Notes: a model not told the origin generated them from the sequence alone. Counted from the stretch's first letter, positions 7,126 to 15,645 are shown. The stretch is DNA of 22,010 bases from 70-18 sp041691815 (GCA_041691815.1 JBEPTZ010000073.1:1-22010); one strand, 5' to 3'. Program-made: numbers and translations.

Positions 7126-8235
7126 ATGGGCGATACGTCAAAACAAGCCGGTTCGCAGCCGGCGCTGGCGGCACAGATCGAGGGCCGGATGGCCAGGCGC
7201 GGGGTGCTGGGCGGGGCGGCACTGGGCGCCGCGGCGACCATGCTGGGCGGCATGGTCGGCCAGGCGCATGCCGCCACCGGCGGGCCGTTCCCCAGCCATC
7301 CGAAGTGGAAATTCGTGTTCGTCAACCACGTCACCACCAACCCGTTCTTCGTGCCGACCGTCTACGGCATCCAGGACGCCTGCGAGCTGCTCGGCTGCAG
7401 CTATCAATGGACCGGCTCGGAAACCAGCGACGTGGCGCAGATGGTCAACGCGATGAATGCGGCGATCGCCGGCAAGGCGGATGGCATCGCGGTGGCGATC
7501 GTCGACCCCAAGGGCTTCAACGCGCCGACCGACCGGGCAATGCAGGCCGGCATCCCGGTGTTCAGCTACAACGCCGATGCGCCGTCCGGCTCGGGCAACA
7601 AGCGCCTCGCCTATATCGGCCAGGACCTCTACGCCTCCGGCTACCAGATGGGCGAGCGGATCGCCGGGCTGGTCGGCAAGGATGGTTCGATCGTGATCTT
7701 CATCGCCACCCCCGGCCAGCTCAACATCCAGCCGCGTGCCGATGGCGCGGTGGCGGCGCTGAAGAAGCTGGCGCCCGATCTGAAGGTGGACGTGGTGGCC
7801 ACCGGGCCGACGGTGAACGCCGAGCTGTCGCGCATCCAGGCCTATTATCTCGGCCATAACGACGTCAAGGGCATGTTCGCGGTGGACGCCGGCAGCACCC
7901 AGGGGGTCGCCCAGGTGATGCAGCAATACGGGCTGCCGAAGAAGGGCATGCATGGCGGCGGCTACGACCTGCTGCCGAAGACGCTGCAACTGATCGACGC
8001 CGGCTTCCTCGATTTCACCATCGACCAGCAGCCTTACTTGCAGGGCTTCTACACGGTGATGGAGATGTTCATGTTCAAGGCCTCTGGCGGGCTGTCGGGG
8101 GCAGCCGAGATCAACACCGGGCTGGCCTTCGTCAGCAAGGGCAACGTCAAGCCGTACCTGGCCACCCATAGCCGCTACGAGGGCGACTCCAGCAAGCCGG
8201 CGATCGTGCCGCATAGCGGGCCGGTCGCCGGCTGA
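7126..8235 (+). CDS. CUT2-type sugar ABC transporter, periplasmic binding protein
   Basis: The 369-aa protein belongs to the type I periplasmic binding family (ribose/fructose-like, Peripla_BP_4). The N-terminus has a twin-arginine-like signal, ARRGVLGGAALGAAAT (from about residue 23), ending near AHA-AT at about residue 50. The mature part starts with KFVFVNHVTTNPFF, the usual first strand, and contains IAVAIVDPKGF and GIPVFSYNAD, which line the hinge and sugar site in this family. It delivers a sugar or related ligand to the permease encoded next. The ligand is unknown. The ATG at 7126 follows GGTGGA closely; a GTG at 7117 would add three residues. It is the first gene of a three-gene operon in the order binding protein, permease, ATPase, the same order as rhizobial frcBCA. 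Confidence 0.9.
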   Translation: MGDTSKQAGSQPALAAQIEGRMARRGVLGGAALGAAATMLGGMVGQAHAATGGPFPSHPKWKFVFVNHVTTNPFFVPTVYGIQDACELLGCSYQWTGSETSDVAQMVNAMNAAIAGKADGIAVAIVDPKGFNAPTDRAMQAGIPVFSYNADAPSGSGNKRLAYIGQDLYASGYQMGERIAGLVGKDGSIVIFIATPGQLNIQPRADGAVAALKKLAPDLKVDVVATGPTVNAELSRIQAYYLGHNDVKGMFAVDAGSTQGVAQVMQQYGLPKKGMHGGGYDLLPKTLQLIDAGFLDFTIDQQPYLQGFYTVMEMFMFKASGGLSGAAEINTGLAFVSKGNVKPYLATHSRYEGDSSKPAIVPHSGPVAG

Positions 8236-8240
8236 GCCGT

Positions 8241-9218
8241 ATGAGCGGCCAGAAGCGGGGAGCGCTGCGCCGCTCCCTGGGCCGCTTCCTGGTCTGGCGC
8301 GAGGCCAGCGTGATCGTGGTGGCGGTGCTGCTGGTCGTCTACTTCCAGGCGTCCAACAGCAACTTCCTCACCGGCGACAACCTGCAAACGCTATCGCAGT
8401 TCATCGCCCCCTCGGCGATCATCGCCTGCGGCGAGATTCTGCTGCTGATCTGCCGTGAGATCGACCTGTCGGCCGGGCAGACCTTCGCTTTGGCGCCGTT
8501 CATCGTGTTCTACGCAGCCCAGGCCGGGTTGCCAGTGGTGCTGGCGATCCTGGTGGCGCTCGCGGTCTGCGCCTTGCTCGGGCTGCTGATCGGGCTGGTG
8601 ACGGTCGGGCTGGGGGTGCCGTCGTTCATCACCACGCTCGGCACGCTGTTCCTGATCAACGGCCTGACGCTGACCATCTCCGGCGGCTTTCCGGCCGGCA
8701 CGGTGGGCGGGCCGGTGCTGACCTATATCATGGGCAACGCGCCCTATGCCGAGATCGTCTGGGCGGTGCTGATCACCGCGGCCGGGCATGTGCTGCTGCG
8801 CCGCACCCGCTGGGGGATGCACACCATCGCGGTCGGTGACAACCTGACCGGGGCGGCCGAGGCCGGCATCAACGTGGCGCGCATCCGCATCGGCAACTTC
8901 ATGATCACCACCACGCTGGCCGGCTTCGCCGGTATATTGGAGGCGTTCCGCATCGGCTCCACCGACCCGCTGGCCGGCGGCAGCAACATCATGTTCCTGG
9001 CGGTGGCAGCCGGGGTGATCGGCGGCACCTCGCTGACCGGCGGCTCCGGCACCATCATCGGCGGGCTGCTGGGGGCTGTGGTGCTGGGGGTGTTGCAGGA
9101 CGGCTTCACGCTGCTCGGCATTAACGCCTTCATGTTCGACATCATCATCGGCGCGGCGATCCTGGTGGCGATGATCTCCAACGTCTATCTCGGCCGCATC
9201 CGGGGCATGCGGTCGTGA
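8241..9218 (+). CDS. CUT2-type sugar ABC transporter, permease (RbsC-like)
   Basis: The 325-aa protein is strongly hydrophobic, with eight to ten predicted membrane helices. It shows the BPD_transp_2 features of ribose-type permeases: LLICREIDLSAGQTFALAP (helix 2-3 region), PSFITTLGTLFLINGLTLT, and a late GVIGGTSLTGGSGTIIGGLLG loop that contacts the ATPase. It forms the inner-membrane channel, probably as a homodimer, for the substrate caught by the upstream binding protein. The ATG at 8241 lies 5 bp after the binding-protein stop codon with a weak ribosome binding site, so translation is probably coupled. Its TGA overlaps the GTG of the ATPase gene by four bases (GTGA). Confidence 0.92.
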   Translation: MSGQKRGALRRSLGRFLVWREASVIVVAVLLVVYFQASNSNFLTGDNLQTLSQFIAPSAIIACGEILLLICREIDLSAGQTFALAPFIVFYAAQAGLPVVLAILVALAVCALLGLLIGLVTVGLGVPSFITTLGTLFLINGLTLTISGGFPAGTVGGPVLTYIMGNAPYAEIVWAVLITAAGHVLLRRTRWGMHTIAVGDNLTGAAEAGINVARIRIGNFMITTTLAGFAGILEAFRIGSTDPLAGGSNIMFLAVAAGVIGGTSLTGGSGTIIGGLLGAVVLGVLQDGFTLLGINAFMFDIIIGAAILVAMISNVYLGRIRGMRS

Positions 9219-9964
9219 GCGAGGCACTCAGGGCGGAGAATATCGTCAAGCGGTTCGGCGCGGTGACGGCGCTCGATGGCGTATCGCTGACGCTGAACGA
9301 TGGCGAGGTGCTGGGCATCCTGGGTGACAACGGCGCCGGCAAATCGACGCTGATGAAAATCCTCACCGGCTTCCACGCGCCGACCAGCGGTCAGCTTTCG
9401 GTGCGCGGCGAATCGGTGGCGCTGCGCTCGGTGGATCACGCCCGCTCGCTCGGCATCGAGTGCGTCTATCAGGACCTGGCGCTGATCAACACGCTGTCGG
9501 TCTACCACAACATGTTCCTCAACCGGGAACTGGTCGGCCGGCTGCGGCTGCTGAACAACCGCGAGATGCGCCGCCGCGCCACCGAGGCGCTCGACGATAT
9601 CGGCGTCACCGTGCCCTCGGTCGACGAGGAGGTGGCGCGGCTCTCCGGCGGCCAGCGGCAGGCGGTGGCGGTGGCCCGCGCGGTCTATTCCAACGCCAAG
9701 ATTCTGCTGCTCGACGAACCGCTGGCGGCGATGGGGGCGCGCGAATCCGGGCTGATCATCGACCTGCTGCTGCGGCTGAAGGCGCGCGGCGACCTATCGA
9801 TCGCGATGATTGCGCATAACTACGCCCAGACGCTGGAAATCGCCGACCGCGTGGTGCTGGTGCAGCACGGCCAGATCACCTTCGAACGCCGCTCGGCCGA
9901 GACCTCGGCGGAGGAGCTGCTCGACGTGGTGCGCCGCGAATACCGGGCGCATCGCGGCGGCTGA
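9215..9964 (+). CDS. CUT2-type sugar ABC transporter, single-domain ATPase
   Basis: The 249-aa protein contains one complete nucleotide-binding domain: Walker A GDNGAGKST (37-45), Q-loop Gln86, signature LSGGQ (143-147), Walker B ILLLDE (163-168) and switch His201. It powers uptake by dimerising on the permease. Most CUT2 systems use a duplicated ATPase of about 500 aa (RbsA, XylG). A single-domain version is the FrcA-like arrangement, where two copies would assemble. The start is GTG at 9215, overlapping the permease stop by four bases. Length is complete for this subtype; it is not a truncated double protein, since sequence after the domain ends with its own stop codon. Confidence 0.92.
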   Translation: MSEALRAENIVKRFGAVTALDGVSLTLNDGEVLGILGDNGAGKSTLMKILTGFHAPTSGQLSVRGESVALRSVDHARSLGIECVYQDLALINTLSVYHNMFLNRELVGRLRLLNNREMRRRATEALDDIGVTVPSVDEEVARLSGGQRQAVAVARAVYSNAKILLLDEPLAAMGARESGLIIDLLLRLKARGDLSIAMIAHNYAQTLEIADRVVLVQHGQITFERRSAETSAEELLDVVRREYRAHRGG

Positions 9965-9970
9965 GGCAGG

Positions 9971-9989
9971 TAGTTATGCGGCATAACTA
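9971..9989. promoter_or_regulatory. Perfect 19-bp palindrome between the ABC operon and the TMEM175-like gene
   Basis: TAGTTATGC at 9971-9979 and GCATAACTA at 9981-9989 flank a single central G. The one-base centre makes an RNA hairpin less likely than a protein-binding dyad, although TTATGCGGCATAA could still fold with a small loop. It starts six bases after the ATPase stop codon and ends 44 bases before the next gene, so it could be an operator for that gene. Confidence 0.5.
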
Positions 9990-10033
9990 TCGCCGCAATT
10001 GACCGGTTCGGCCCGCCTTGCTGTTGTGCCGGC

Positions 10034-10624
10034 ATGGAAAAAAACCGACTCGAAGCGTTCAGCGACGGCGTGCTGGCGATCATCATCACCATCATGGTGC
10101 TGGAACTGAAGGTGCCGCATGACGGCAGCCTGGGCGCGCTGCTGGCGCTGTGGCCGGTGCTGCTGAGCTACGTGCTGAGCTTCATCTATGTCGGCATCTA
10201 CTGGAACAACCACCACCACATGATGCAGGCCTCGCGGCGGGTGAACGGCGCGGTGCTGTGGGCCAATCTGCACCTGCTGTTCTGGCTGTCGCTGCTGCCG
10301 TTCACCACCGGCTGGATGGGCGAGAACCAGTTCGGCCGCTGGCCGATCGTGGCCTACGGCGTCGACCTGCTGTGCTGCGCCATCGCCTATTGGATTTTGC
10401 AACACTGTCTCATCCGGCTGCACGGGCCGGACAGCCTGCTGGTGCGGGCGGTGGGGCGCGACGCCAAGGGCCGCGCCTCGCCGCCGCTGTATCTCGTCGG
10501 CATCTTTCTGGCCTGGCTGGTGACGCCGCTGGCCGGGCTGGCGATGTTCGTCGCCATCGCACTGCTGTGGCTGGTGCCGGACCGGCGGATCGAACGGGTG
10601 ATCGGGCGAGGGGTGGGGGAGTAG
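10034..10624 (+). CDS. TMEM175-family (DUF1211) potassium channel-like membrane protein
   Basis: The 196-aa protein begins MEKNRLEAFSDGVLAIIITI, which contains the RxxxFSD motif defining TMEM175 and bacterial DUF1211 proteins (Arg5, Phe9-Ser-Asp). About five to six hydrophobic segments follow, including YVGIYWNNHHHMMQ, a typical polar turn between helices. Characterised bacterial members form tetrameric potassium-permeable channels in the inner membrane, with the first helix lining the pore. The start is clear from the motif, but no obvious ribosome binding site precedes the ATG. The gene follows the sugar ABC operon on the same strand at a distance of 69 bp and probably has its own control. 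Its stop lies 25 bp from the convergent GT41 gene. There is no functional link to either neighbour that I can see. Confidence 0.88.
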   Translation: MEKNRLEAFSDGVLAIIITIMVLELKVPHDGSLGALLALWPVLLSYVLSFIYVGIYWNNHHHMMQASRRVNGAVLWANLHLLFWLSLLPFTTGWMGENQFGRWPIVAYGVDLLCCAIAYWILQHCLIRLHGPDSLLVRAVGRDAKGRASPPLYLVGIFLAWLVTPLAGLAMFVAIALLWLVPDRRIERVIGRGVGE

Positions 10625-10649
10625 GGGGCGATTCGCAGGGGAAAAGCTG

Positions 10650-13007
10650 TTACGCCGCCACACAATATGCCCGCCAGGCATGCCGCAGCGCCGCGCCAAG
10701 ATGCCGCCCGAAGCGCGGTGCGTCGCACAGCGGGCTGGCCTTCACCTGGGCGCGCAGGCCGCCGCGCAGCCGGGCCAGCGCCGGCAGGTCGGCGGCGCGG
10801 CGGACCGCCATGTCCTGGTAGGCGGCGAGGTCGGCGGCCACCCAGCCGGCCAGCCCGGCATTGCTCAGATGGCTGGCGGAATGGCGGGAGGCGAAGGTTT
10901 CGCCGGGCATGGTGATGGTCGGCACCCCCATCCACAGCGCCTCGCAGGTGGTCAGCCCGCCGCTATAGGGAAACGGGTCGAGCACGATATCGACCGCATT
11001 ATAGGCCGCCAGCAGCGCCCGGTGCGGGCTGCCGCCGTGGAGGGCGATGCGATCCGGCGCGATACCGGCGGCGGCGAAGCCGTCCAGCAGCCGGGTGCGG
11101 GTGGGGGCGTCGGCAAGCTGGTGCGCCTTCAGCGCCAGCCGCGCGCCGGGCACGCGGTGCAGGATCGCCGCCCAGGTGGCCAGCACCACCGGCGTGATCT
11201 TGGCCAGGTTGTTGAAGCAGCCGAAGGTCACCGCCCCCCGCGCCAACGCCGGCAGCTTGCCGACATCCGGCGCATAGGCCGGCGGTGAGTAGCAGACATA
11301 ACCATCCGGCAGACGCAACAATTTCTCGGTATAATTCGGCTCGGCGCCCTCCGGGGTTTCCCAGCGGTCGGTCAGCAGCCAGTCCATCTCGGCCAACCCC
11401 GAGGAGTGGTTCTGCGCCCCCACCCATTTGATCTGCACCGGCGCCACCCGGCTGGCGCAGGCGGCCATCATGCCGCGATCGCCGTAGCCGCCGAGGTCGA
11501 TCAGGATGTCGAGATCGAGCCCCCGCAGCCGGGGCACCAGCCGCGCCACCGGCTCGCCGTCCACCGCGTGCCACTCGGCCGCCACGGCGCGGAACCGGCG
11601 CTGCAACGCGTCCTCGGTCACAGCCGTGCCGAGCGCCACCAGTTCGAACCCCGCCGGGTCCAGCGTCTCGAAGCCGGCGATGGTCAGCCAGCCGACCGGA
11701 TGGGTCTTCAAGGTCGCCGACAGCAGGCCGACGCGCAGCCGGCGCTCCGGGTCGCGCGGGGCTGCCGGCAGCAACGGCGCCAGCCGGGGCAGCGCGGCGC
11801 CGATCTGCCGCAGGGCGGCCAGCAGCCGGGCGGCGGTGGTCTCGGGGTGGTAGGCCAGCGCGTTGGCCATCGCCCGCCAGGCCAGTGCCGCGTTGCGGTC
11901 CAGCGCCACCGCGCGCTCGGCGGTCTCCAGCCCCTGCTGCTGCAAACCCAGCGATACCAGCGCGTTGGTCAGGTTGCACAGCACGCCGAGGCTGTCGCCA
12001 TGCTCGGCCAGCAGCGCGCGCAGCAGCTCGGCGGCCTCGCGGTGGCGATGCGCGCGCAACAGTGTGGCGGCGAGGTTGTTGCGCAAGGCCGCGTCGTCCG
12101 GCGCCAGCGCCACCGCCTGTTGCAGCACCGGGATGGCGTCACCGACCCGGCTGGCGGCGACCATCGCGTGCGCCAGCGCCAGCAGCGCCGGCTGCGAGTC
12201 CGGCGCCAGCGCCACCGCGGCGTGCAGCACCTCGACGGCGTCGTCGCGGCGGCCGAGATGCATCAGCAGCGCGCCGCGCGCGGTCAGCGGCACCGGGTCG
12301 AGCGGGGCGGCGGCGGCCTGCTGTTCCAGCCGGGCGAGTTCGGCCTCGGCGGTGCCGGCGGCGATGCTGGCCTCGCCACGGCGCAGCGCGATCGCCGCGT
12401 CCTCGGGGGCCAGCGCCTGGGCGCGGGCGAAGGCGCTCTCCGCCTCGTCGGCCTCGCCGGTGAGCAGCAGGGCGATGCCGAGCGCGTCCCAGGCCGGGGC
12501 GTGGCCAGGCGCGATGCCGCAGGCGCGCAGCAGCAGCATCTGGGCACGGGCCGGGGTGCCGGCGCGGATGTGGAGTGCCGCGCGGGCCAGCAGCGCCTCC
12601 AGCCGCTTCGGGTTGAGTTCCAGCACGGTGTCATAGGCGGCGGCGGCTTCGGGGGCACCGGCCCGGCGCAGGCGGTCGGCCAGCCGCAGCGCCGGCTCGT
12701 CCCAGCCCGGCAGGTCGCGCCGCAGCCCCTCGATCAGTGCCGCGGCGCGGGCCGGGTCGCCGGCCTGGTCTTCGGCCAGCGCCAGATTCAGCAGGGTGGG
12801 CGGGCTGGTGTCGCCGAGTGCGATCGCCGCGCGCAACGCCGCCAGCGCCTGCGGGGCGCGTCCGGCGGCCAGATGCACCATGCCCAGTGCCGCGTGGCGG
12901 GCGGCCGGAGCGGTGGAGTCCGGCATCGCCCGCAACAGCGCCAGCGCCGCCGCCCCGTCGCCGGCGCGCAGCCGGCCGAGCGCCGCCGCCACCGGCTCAG
13001 CTGGCAT
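10650..13007 (-). CDS. TPR protein with GT41 (OGT/SPINDLY-like) glycosyltransferase domain
   Basis: The 785-aa protein has an Ala/Leu-rich tetratricopeptide array over about residues 1-400. A catalytic region of the O-GlcNAc transferase family follows from about 420 to the end. Recognisable elements are KTHPVGWLT, DILIDLGGYGDRG, APVQIKWVGAQNHSSG, DWLLTDRWETP, VTFGCFNNLAKITP and LDPFPYSGGLTTCEALWMG, then PTITMPGETFASRHSASHL, which binds the nucleotide-sugar diphosphate in OGT. It should transfer a sugar to Ser/Thr of a protein in the cytoplasm. The ATG at 13007 overlaps the end of the methyltransferase gene by 11 nt, so the two are translationally coupled. Position at the end of a flagellar block that includes flagellin points to flagellin glycosylation. 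The donor sugar and target are inferred, not shown. Confidence 0.88.
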   Translation of the reverse strand: MPAEPVAAALGRLRAGDGAAALALLRAMPDSTAPAARHAALGMVHLAAGRAPQALAALRAAIALGDTSPPTLLNLALAEDQAGDPARAAALIEGLRRDLPGWDEPALRLADRLRRAGAPEAAAAYDTVLELNPKRLEALLARAALHIRAGTPARAQMLLLRACGIAPGHAPAWDALGIALLLTGEADEAESAFARAQALAPEDAAIALRRGEASIAAGTAEAELARLEQQAAAAPLDPVPLTARGALLMHLGRRDDAVEVLHAAVALAPDSQPALLALAHAMVAASRVGDAIPVLQQAVALAPDDAALRNNLAATLLRAHRHREAAELLRALLAEHGDSLGVLCNLTNALVSLGLQQQGLETAERAVALDRNAALAWRAMANALAYHPETTAARLLAALRQIGAALPRLAPLLPAAPRDPERRLRVGLLSATLKTHPVGWLTIAGFETLDPAGFELVALGTAVTEDALQRRFRAVAAEWHAVDGEPVARLVPRLRGLDLDILIDLGGYGDRGMMAACASRVAPVQIKWVGAQNHSSGLAEMDWLLTDRWETPEGAEPNYTEKLLRLPDGYVCYSPPAYAPDVGKLPALARGAVTFGCFNNLAKITPVVLATWAAILHRVPGARLALKAHQLADAPTRTRLLDGFAAAGIAPDRIALHGGSPHRALLAAYNAVDIVLDPFPYSGGLTTCEALWMGVPTITMPGETFASRHSASHLSNAGLAGWVAADLAAYQDMAVRRAADLPALARLRGGLRAQVKASPLCDAPRFGRHLGAALRHAWRAYCVAA

Positions 13008-14406
13008 GGCGGGCCACCACCAGCAACCCGTCCACCGGCGCATCGGCCTCGTGGCGCAGCACCTCCGGCACGCAGCGCAGCGGCTGCAGCCCGGCGCCGG
13101 CGAGTGCGGCGCGGACATGCGCCTCGGCGTGGCGATAGCGGCCCTGGCGGCCCAGTTGCCAGCCCTCGCCTTCCTTCAGTTCGACGCTGAACACGCACAG
13201 CCCGCCCGGCGCCAGCCGCGCCGCGACCCGCGCCAGCGCGCTGTCCAGCGCGCCAAAATAGCAGAACACATCGGCCGCCAGGATCACCTGCCAGCCTGGC
13301 CCCGGCGCGTCGAGAAACGCCTCCAGATCCTGCTGCACCAGCTGCTGGTACAGCCCTTTGGCGCGCGCCTCGGCCAGCATGCCGTCGGACAGATCGACGC
13401 CGACCAGCGGCCCCACCGCGAGGTCGGACAGCACCACCGCCATCAGCCCGGTGCCGCAGCCGAGATCCAGCACCGGCCCGACCGGCCCGGCCGACAAATC
13501 CAGTTCGGCCAGCAACGCCGCGCGGATCAGCCCCGGCACCCGGTAGCCGAGGCCGATCAGATGCTGCTCGAACCGGCTGGCATAGCCGTCGAACACCGTC
13601 TGCAGATATTCCGCCGGCGCCCGCAGCGCCTGCGGCAGCACCCCGGAGGCGGCCACCAGATGGCGCACATAGGGGTCTTCCGGCGCCAGTTTCAGCGCTT
13701 CGGCATAGGCCTCGGCGGCGTCGGCGTGGCGGCTCAGGCTGGACAGCGCATGGCCGCGCAGGCCGAACACGCAGGCATCGGCGACACCGTCCTGCCGCGC
13801 GGTCTCGGCCAGCGCGGCAGCCGTGGTGAAGTCGCGCCGGCGCATCGCCAGCATGATCGCCGCCACCCGCAACGCCGGCTGGCCGGGGGCGCGGGCGATT
13901 GCCGCCGCCAGCGTGGCGGCTGCCGTGGTGGGGTCGCCGCAGCGCTCCTCGGCGGCGGCCAGCGCCTGGCGATAGGCCACCCGGTCGGGCATTGCCTTGA
14001 TCGCCGAGCGCAGGCAGGGCAGCGCCTCGTCGGGGCGGCCGAGTTCGATCAGCGCCACGCCGAGCACCGCCTTGGCCTGCGGGTCGCAGCGATCGAGGAT
14101 CACCGCCTCGGCGGCGTCGGCAGCGGCACCGGCGGGGTCATCGGCCTGCATCCGGGCCTCGGCGCGGCAGAGATGCAGGGCGGCCGCCGGGCCATCGGCC
14201 AGCGCGGCATCCAGCACCGCCAGCGCCTCGGCCAGCCGGCCCTCGCGCAGCAGCAGCCGGCCCTCGATCTCGGCGGTCTCGGCGGCTGCCACCCCCATTG
14301 AGCGCAGCGCCGCCAGCAGCGGCCTAGCGGCCAGCAGGCGGCCGGCGCCGACCATCTCGCGCACGCGGCGGGTCAGCACGTCAGGTTGGGCGAGGGCAGT
14401 CGTCAT
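12997..14406 (-). CDS. TPR protein with SAM-dependent methyltransferase domain
   Basis: The 469-aa protein has tetratricopeptide-like helices over roughly residues 1-260. A class I methyltransferase domain follows with VLDLGCGTGLMAVVL (about residues 308-322, the SAM-binding glycine loop), VGVDLSDGMLAEARAKG (acidic loop binding the ribose) and ILAADVFCYFGAL (motif after strand 4). The substrate may be flagellin, its attached sugar, or a sugar-nucleotide; the TPR part suggests a protein partner. AAAAGGAG lies about six bases before the ATG at 14406. It follows the DUF1217 gene by 33 bp and its 3' end overlaps the GT41 gene. The shared TPR architecture suggests that the two enzymes act on the same target. 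Confidence 0.85.
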   Translation of the reverse strand: MTTALAQPDVLTRRVREMVGAGRLLAARPLLAALRSMGVAAAETAEIEGRLLLREGRLAEALAVLDAALADGPAAALHLCRAEARMQADDPAGAAADAAEAVILDRCDPQAKAVLGVALIELGRPDEALPCLRSAIKAMPDRVAYRQALAAAEERCGDPTTAAATLAAAIARAPGQPALRVAAIMLAMRRRDFTTAAALAETARQDGVADACVFGLRGHALSSLSRHADAAEAYAEALKLAPEDPYVRHLVAASGVLPQALRAPAEYLQTVFDGYASRFEQHLIGLGYRVPGLIRAALLAELDLSAGPVGPVLDLGCGTGLMAVVLSDLAVGPLVGVDLSDGMLAEARAKGLYQQLVQQDLEAFLDAPGPGWQVILAADVFCYFGALDSALARVAARLAPGGLCVFSVELKEGEGWQLGRQGRYRHAEAHVRAALAGAGLQPLRCVPEVLRHEADAPVDGLLVVARHAS

Positions 14407-14439
14407 GGCATGCTCCTTTTGAGCGGGAAGCCTTGATGC

Positions 14440-15291
14440 TCAGACCCACAACCCGCTGGCCTGCGCTGCCAGACTGTCGAGCGTCGGGCCGCTGTCGGCG
14501 GCCGCACTGGCCTGCTTGTCGAGCAGGTAGCGCTGGGTCAGGGTGTCGACGAAGCGCGGGTCTTTCAGTTGCGACAGGGCCATGCGCGAGGTGATCGCCG
14601 CCGCCTGGGTCTCCACCGGCTGCACCGCGATCTCCTCCGGCAATCCCAGCGCCGTGGTCACCACGTCGCGCAGGATGGCGTTGCCGAGAATGTCGTAGGG
14701 CGAGGTGATGGTGGCGGCCTGGGCGCGAAAGGTCAGCGCGTTGGACAGGCCGGGCGTGCTGGCATCCAGCGATTGCCGCCACTGCACCTCGGCATAGGCA
14801 TCGGCCAGTTTCGCCTGCACCGCCGGGTCCTGGATCACCGCCAAGCCTTTAGTGCTGAACTGGTAGGTCTTGTTGGTCGCCGTCCAGGTGGTGTTGGCCA
14901 GTCTGGAAACCAGCGAGTTGCTGTCCGACGGGTCCGACAGCAGCACCTTCTGCGCCAGCGCCGGATAGGCCAACTGGTCGCCCAGGCCGTTAGCGGTCAG
15001 CAGCACCTTGAGGAAATCCGGGTTCTTCAGCAGCGTGGCGGTATCGGGGGCGGCGGCGATCGCCTTCTGGAAGGCGGCGATATCGCGCGCCACCGCCGGC
15101 TGCTTTTCGGTGCTGGCGATGTCGGCGGTCTGGTTGGTTTCGGCCAGCTTCAGCGCGGTCAGCGGGTCGCCGCTGGCGGCGCCGCTGGTGGTCTGGCCAT
15201 AGATCGCCTGCAACATCGCCCGCGAATTATTCGCGGTACCAGCGCTGATATTGCCCAGCAGGATCAGCGCCACGCTGTCGCTGCCGTTCAT
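14440..15291 (-). CDS. DUF1217-family flagellar-locus protein
   Basis: The 283-aa protein resembles DUF1217 proteins, which occur in alphaproteobacterial flagellar loci. Typical features are LKNPDFLKVLLTANGLGDQ near residue 85, the repeated pattern of 'FLKNP/KDPRFVDTL' type segments, and TSPYDILGNAILRDVVTTALGLP in the C-terminal half. No signal peptide or membrane segment is evident. The molecular role is not established; its position and the Ala/Gln/Thr-rich helical composition suggest a filament- or hook-associated or export-related part. The ATG at 15291 is only 3 bp after the flaF stop codon, so translation is probably coupled. Family identification is from memory of the pattern and I rate it as likely. 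Confidence 0.72.
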   Translation of the reverse strand: MNGSDSVALILLGNISAGTANNSRAMLQAIYGQTTSGAASGDPLTALKLAETNQTADIASTEKQPAVARDIAAFQKAIAAAPDTATLLKNPDFLKVLLTANGLGDQLAYPALAQKVLLSDPSDSNSLVSRLANTTWTATNKTYQFSTKGLAVIQDPAVQAKLADAYAEVQWRQSLDASTPGLSNALTFRAQAATITSPYDILGNAILRDVVTTALGLPEEIAVQPVETQAAAITSRMALSQLKDPRFVDTLTQRYLLDKQASAAADSGPTLDSLAAQASGLWV

Positions 15292-15294
15292 GCT

Positions 15295-15645
15295 CTAACC
15301 CTGCTGCGCCAGCCCGGCGGCGATGTCGTCGTTGACGCCGATCAGGAATTCGAAATCCGGTGTGCCGACCTGCATCTCGCGCTGCACCGCCAGCCCGACC
15401 GAGACGATCGAGGCGCGCAGCGGCGCCGGCAGCGCGTTCTCCGGGTCGCGCATCAGGTCGATCACCGCGGTCCACAGCCGGGCGTTATCGGCCAGCGCCC
15501 GCACCCGCGCCTGGCTGCCGCTCTGCTGGCCGTGGCGCAGCGCGGCGTTGGCGTGGCGGAACACCTCGGCCTCCTGCGCCCGCAGGCTGCGATGCGCCGA
15601 GGAAGCGGCATAGGCGCGCGCCGCCCGGATCATGCCGTTTTGCAT
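15295..15645 (-). CDS. flaF: Flagellar biosynthesis regulator FlaF
   Basis: The 116-aa protein starts MQNGMIRAARAYAASSAHR and has the FlaF pattern: the N-terminal Ala-Tyr segment, 'RxxEAEVFRHANAAL', the central LWTAVIDLMRDPENALP (about residues 56-72) and LRASIVSVGLAVQREM. FlaF acts in the cytoplasm with FlbT to control flagellin synthesis and secretion in Caulobacter and relatives. Length is normal. The start at 15645 has AAAAGGAG upstream at the right spacing; an open extension to 15747 overlaps the flbT end and is not family-like. The gene lies 43 bp after flbT, the usual order in this class. Confidence 0.92.
   Translation of the reverse strand: MQNGMIRAARAYAASSAHRSLRAQEAEVFRHANAALRHGQQSGSQARVRALADNARLWTAVIDLMRDPENALPAPLRASIVSVGLAVQREMQVGTPDFEFLIGVNDDIAAGLAQQG

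Noticed and set aside
9215..9964. ATPase considered as a truncated half of a duplicated RbsA-type protein
   Set aside because: The domain is complete, the stop is followed by intergenic sequence with no trace of a second domain, and single-domain FrcA-type proteins are known.
11406..13190. Long plus-strand open frame opposite the GT41 gene
   Set aside because: Low-complexity Arg/Gln/Gly-rich product without family features; the minus strand has clear TPR and GT41 motifs.
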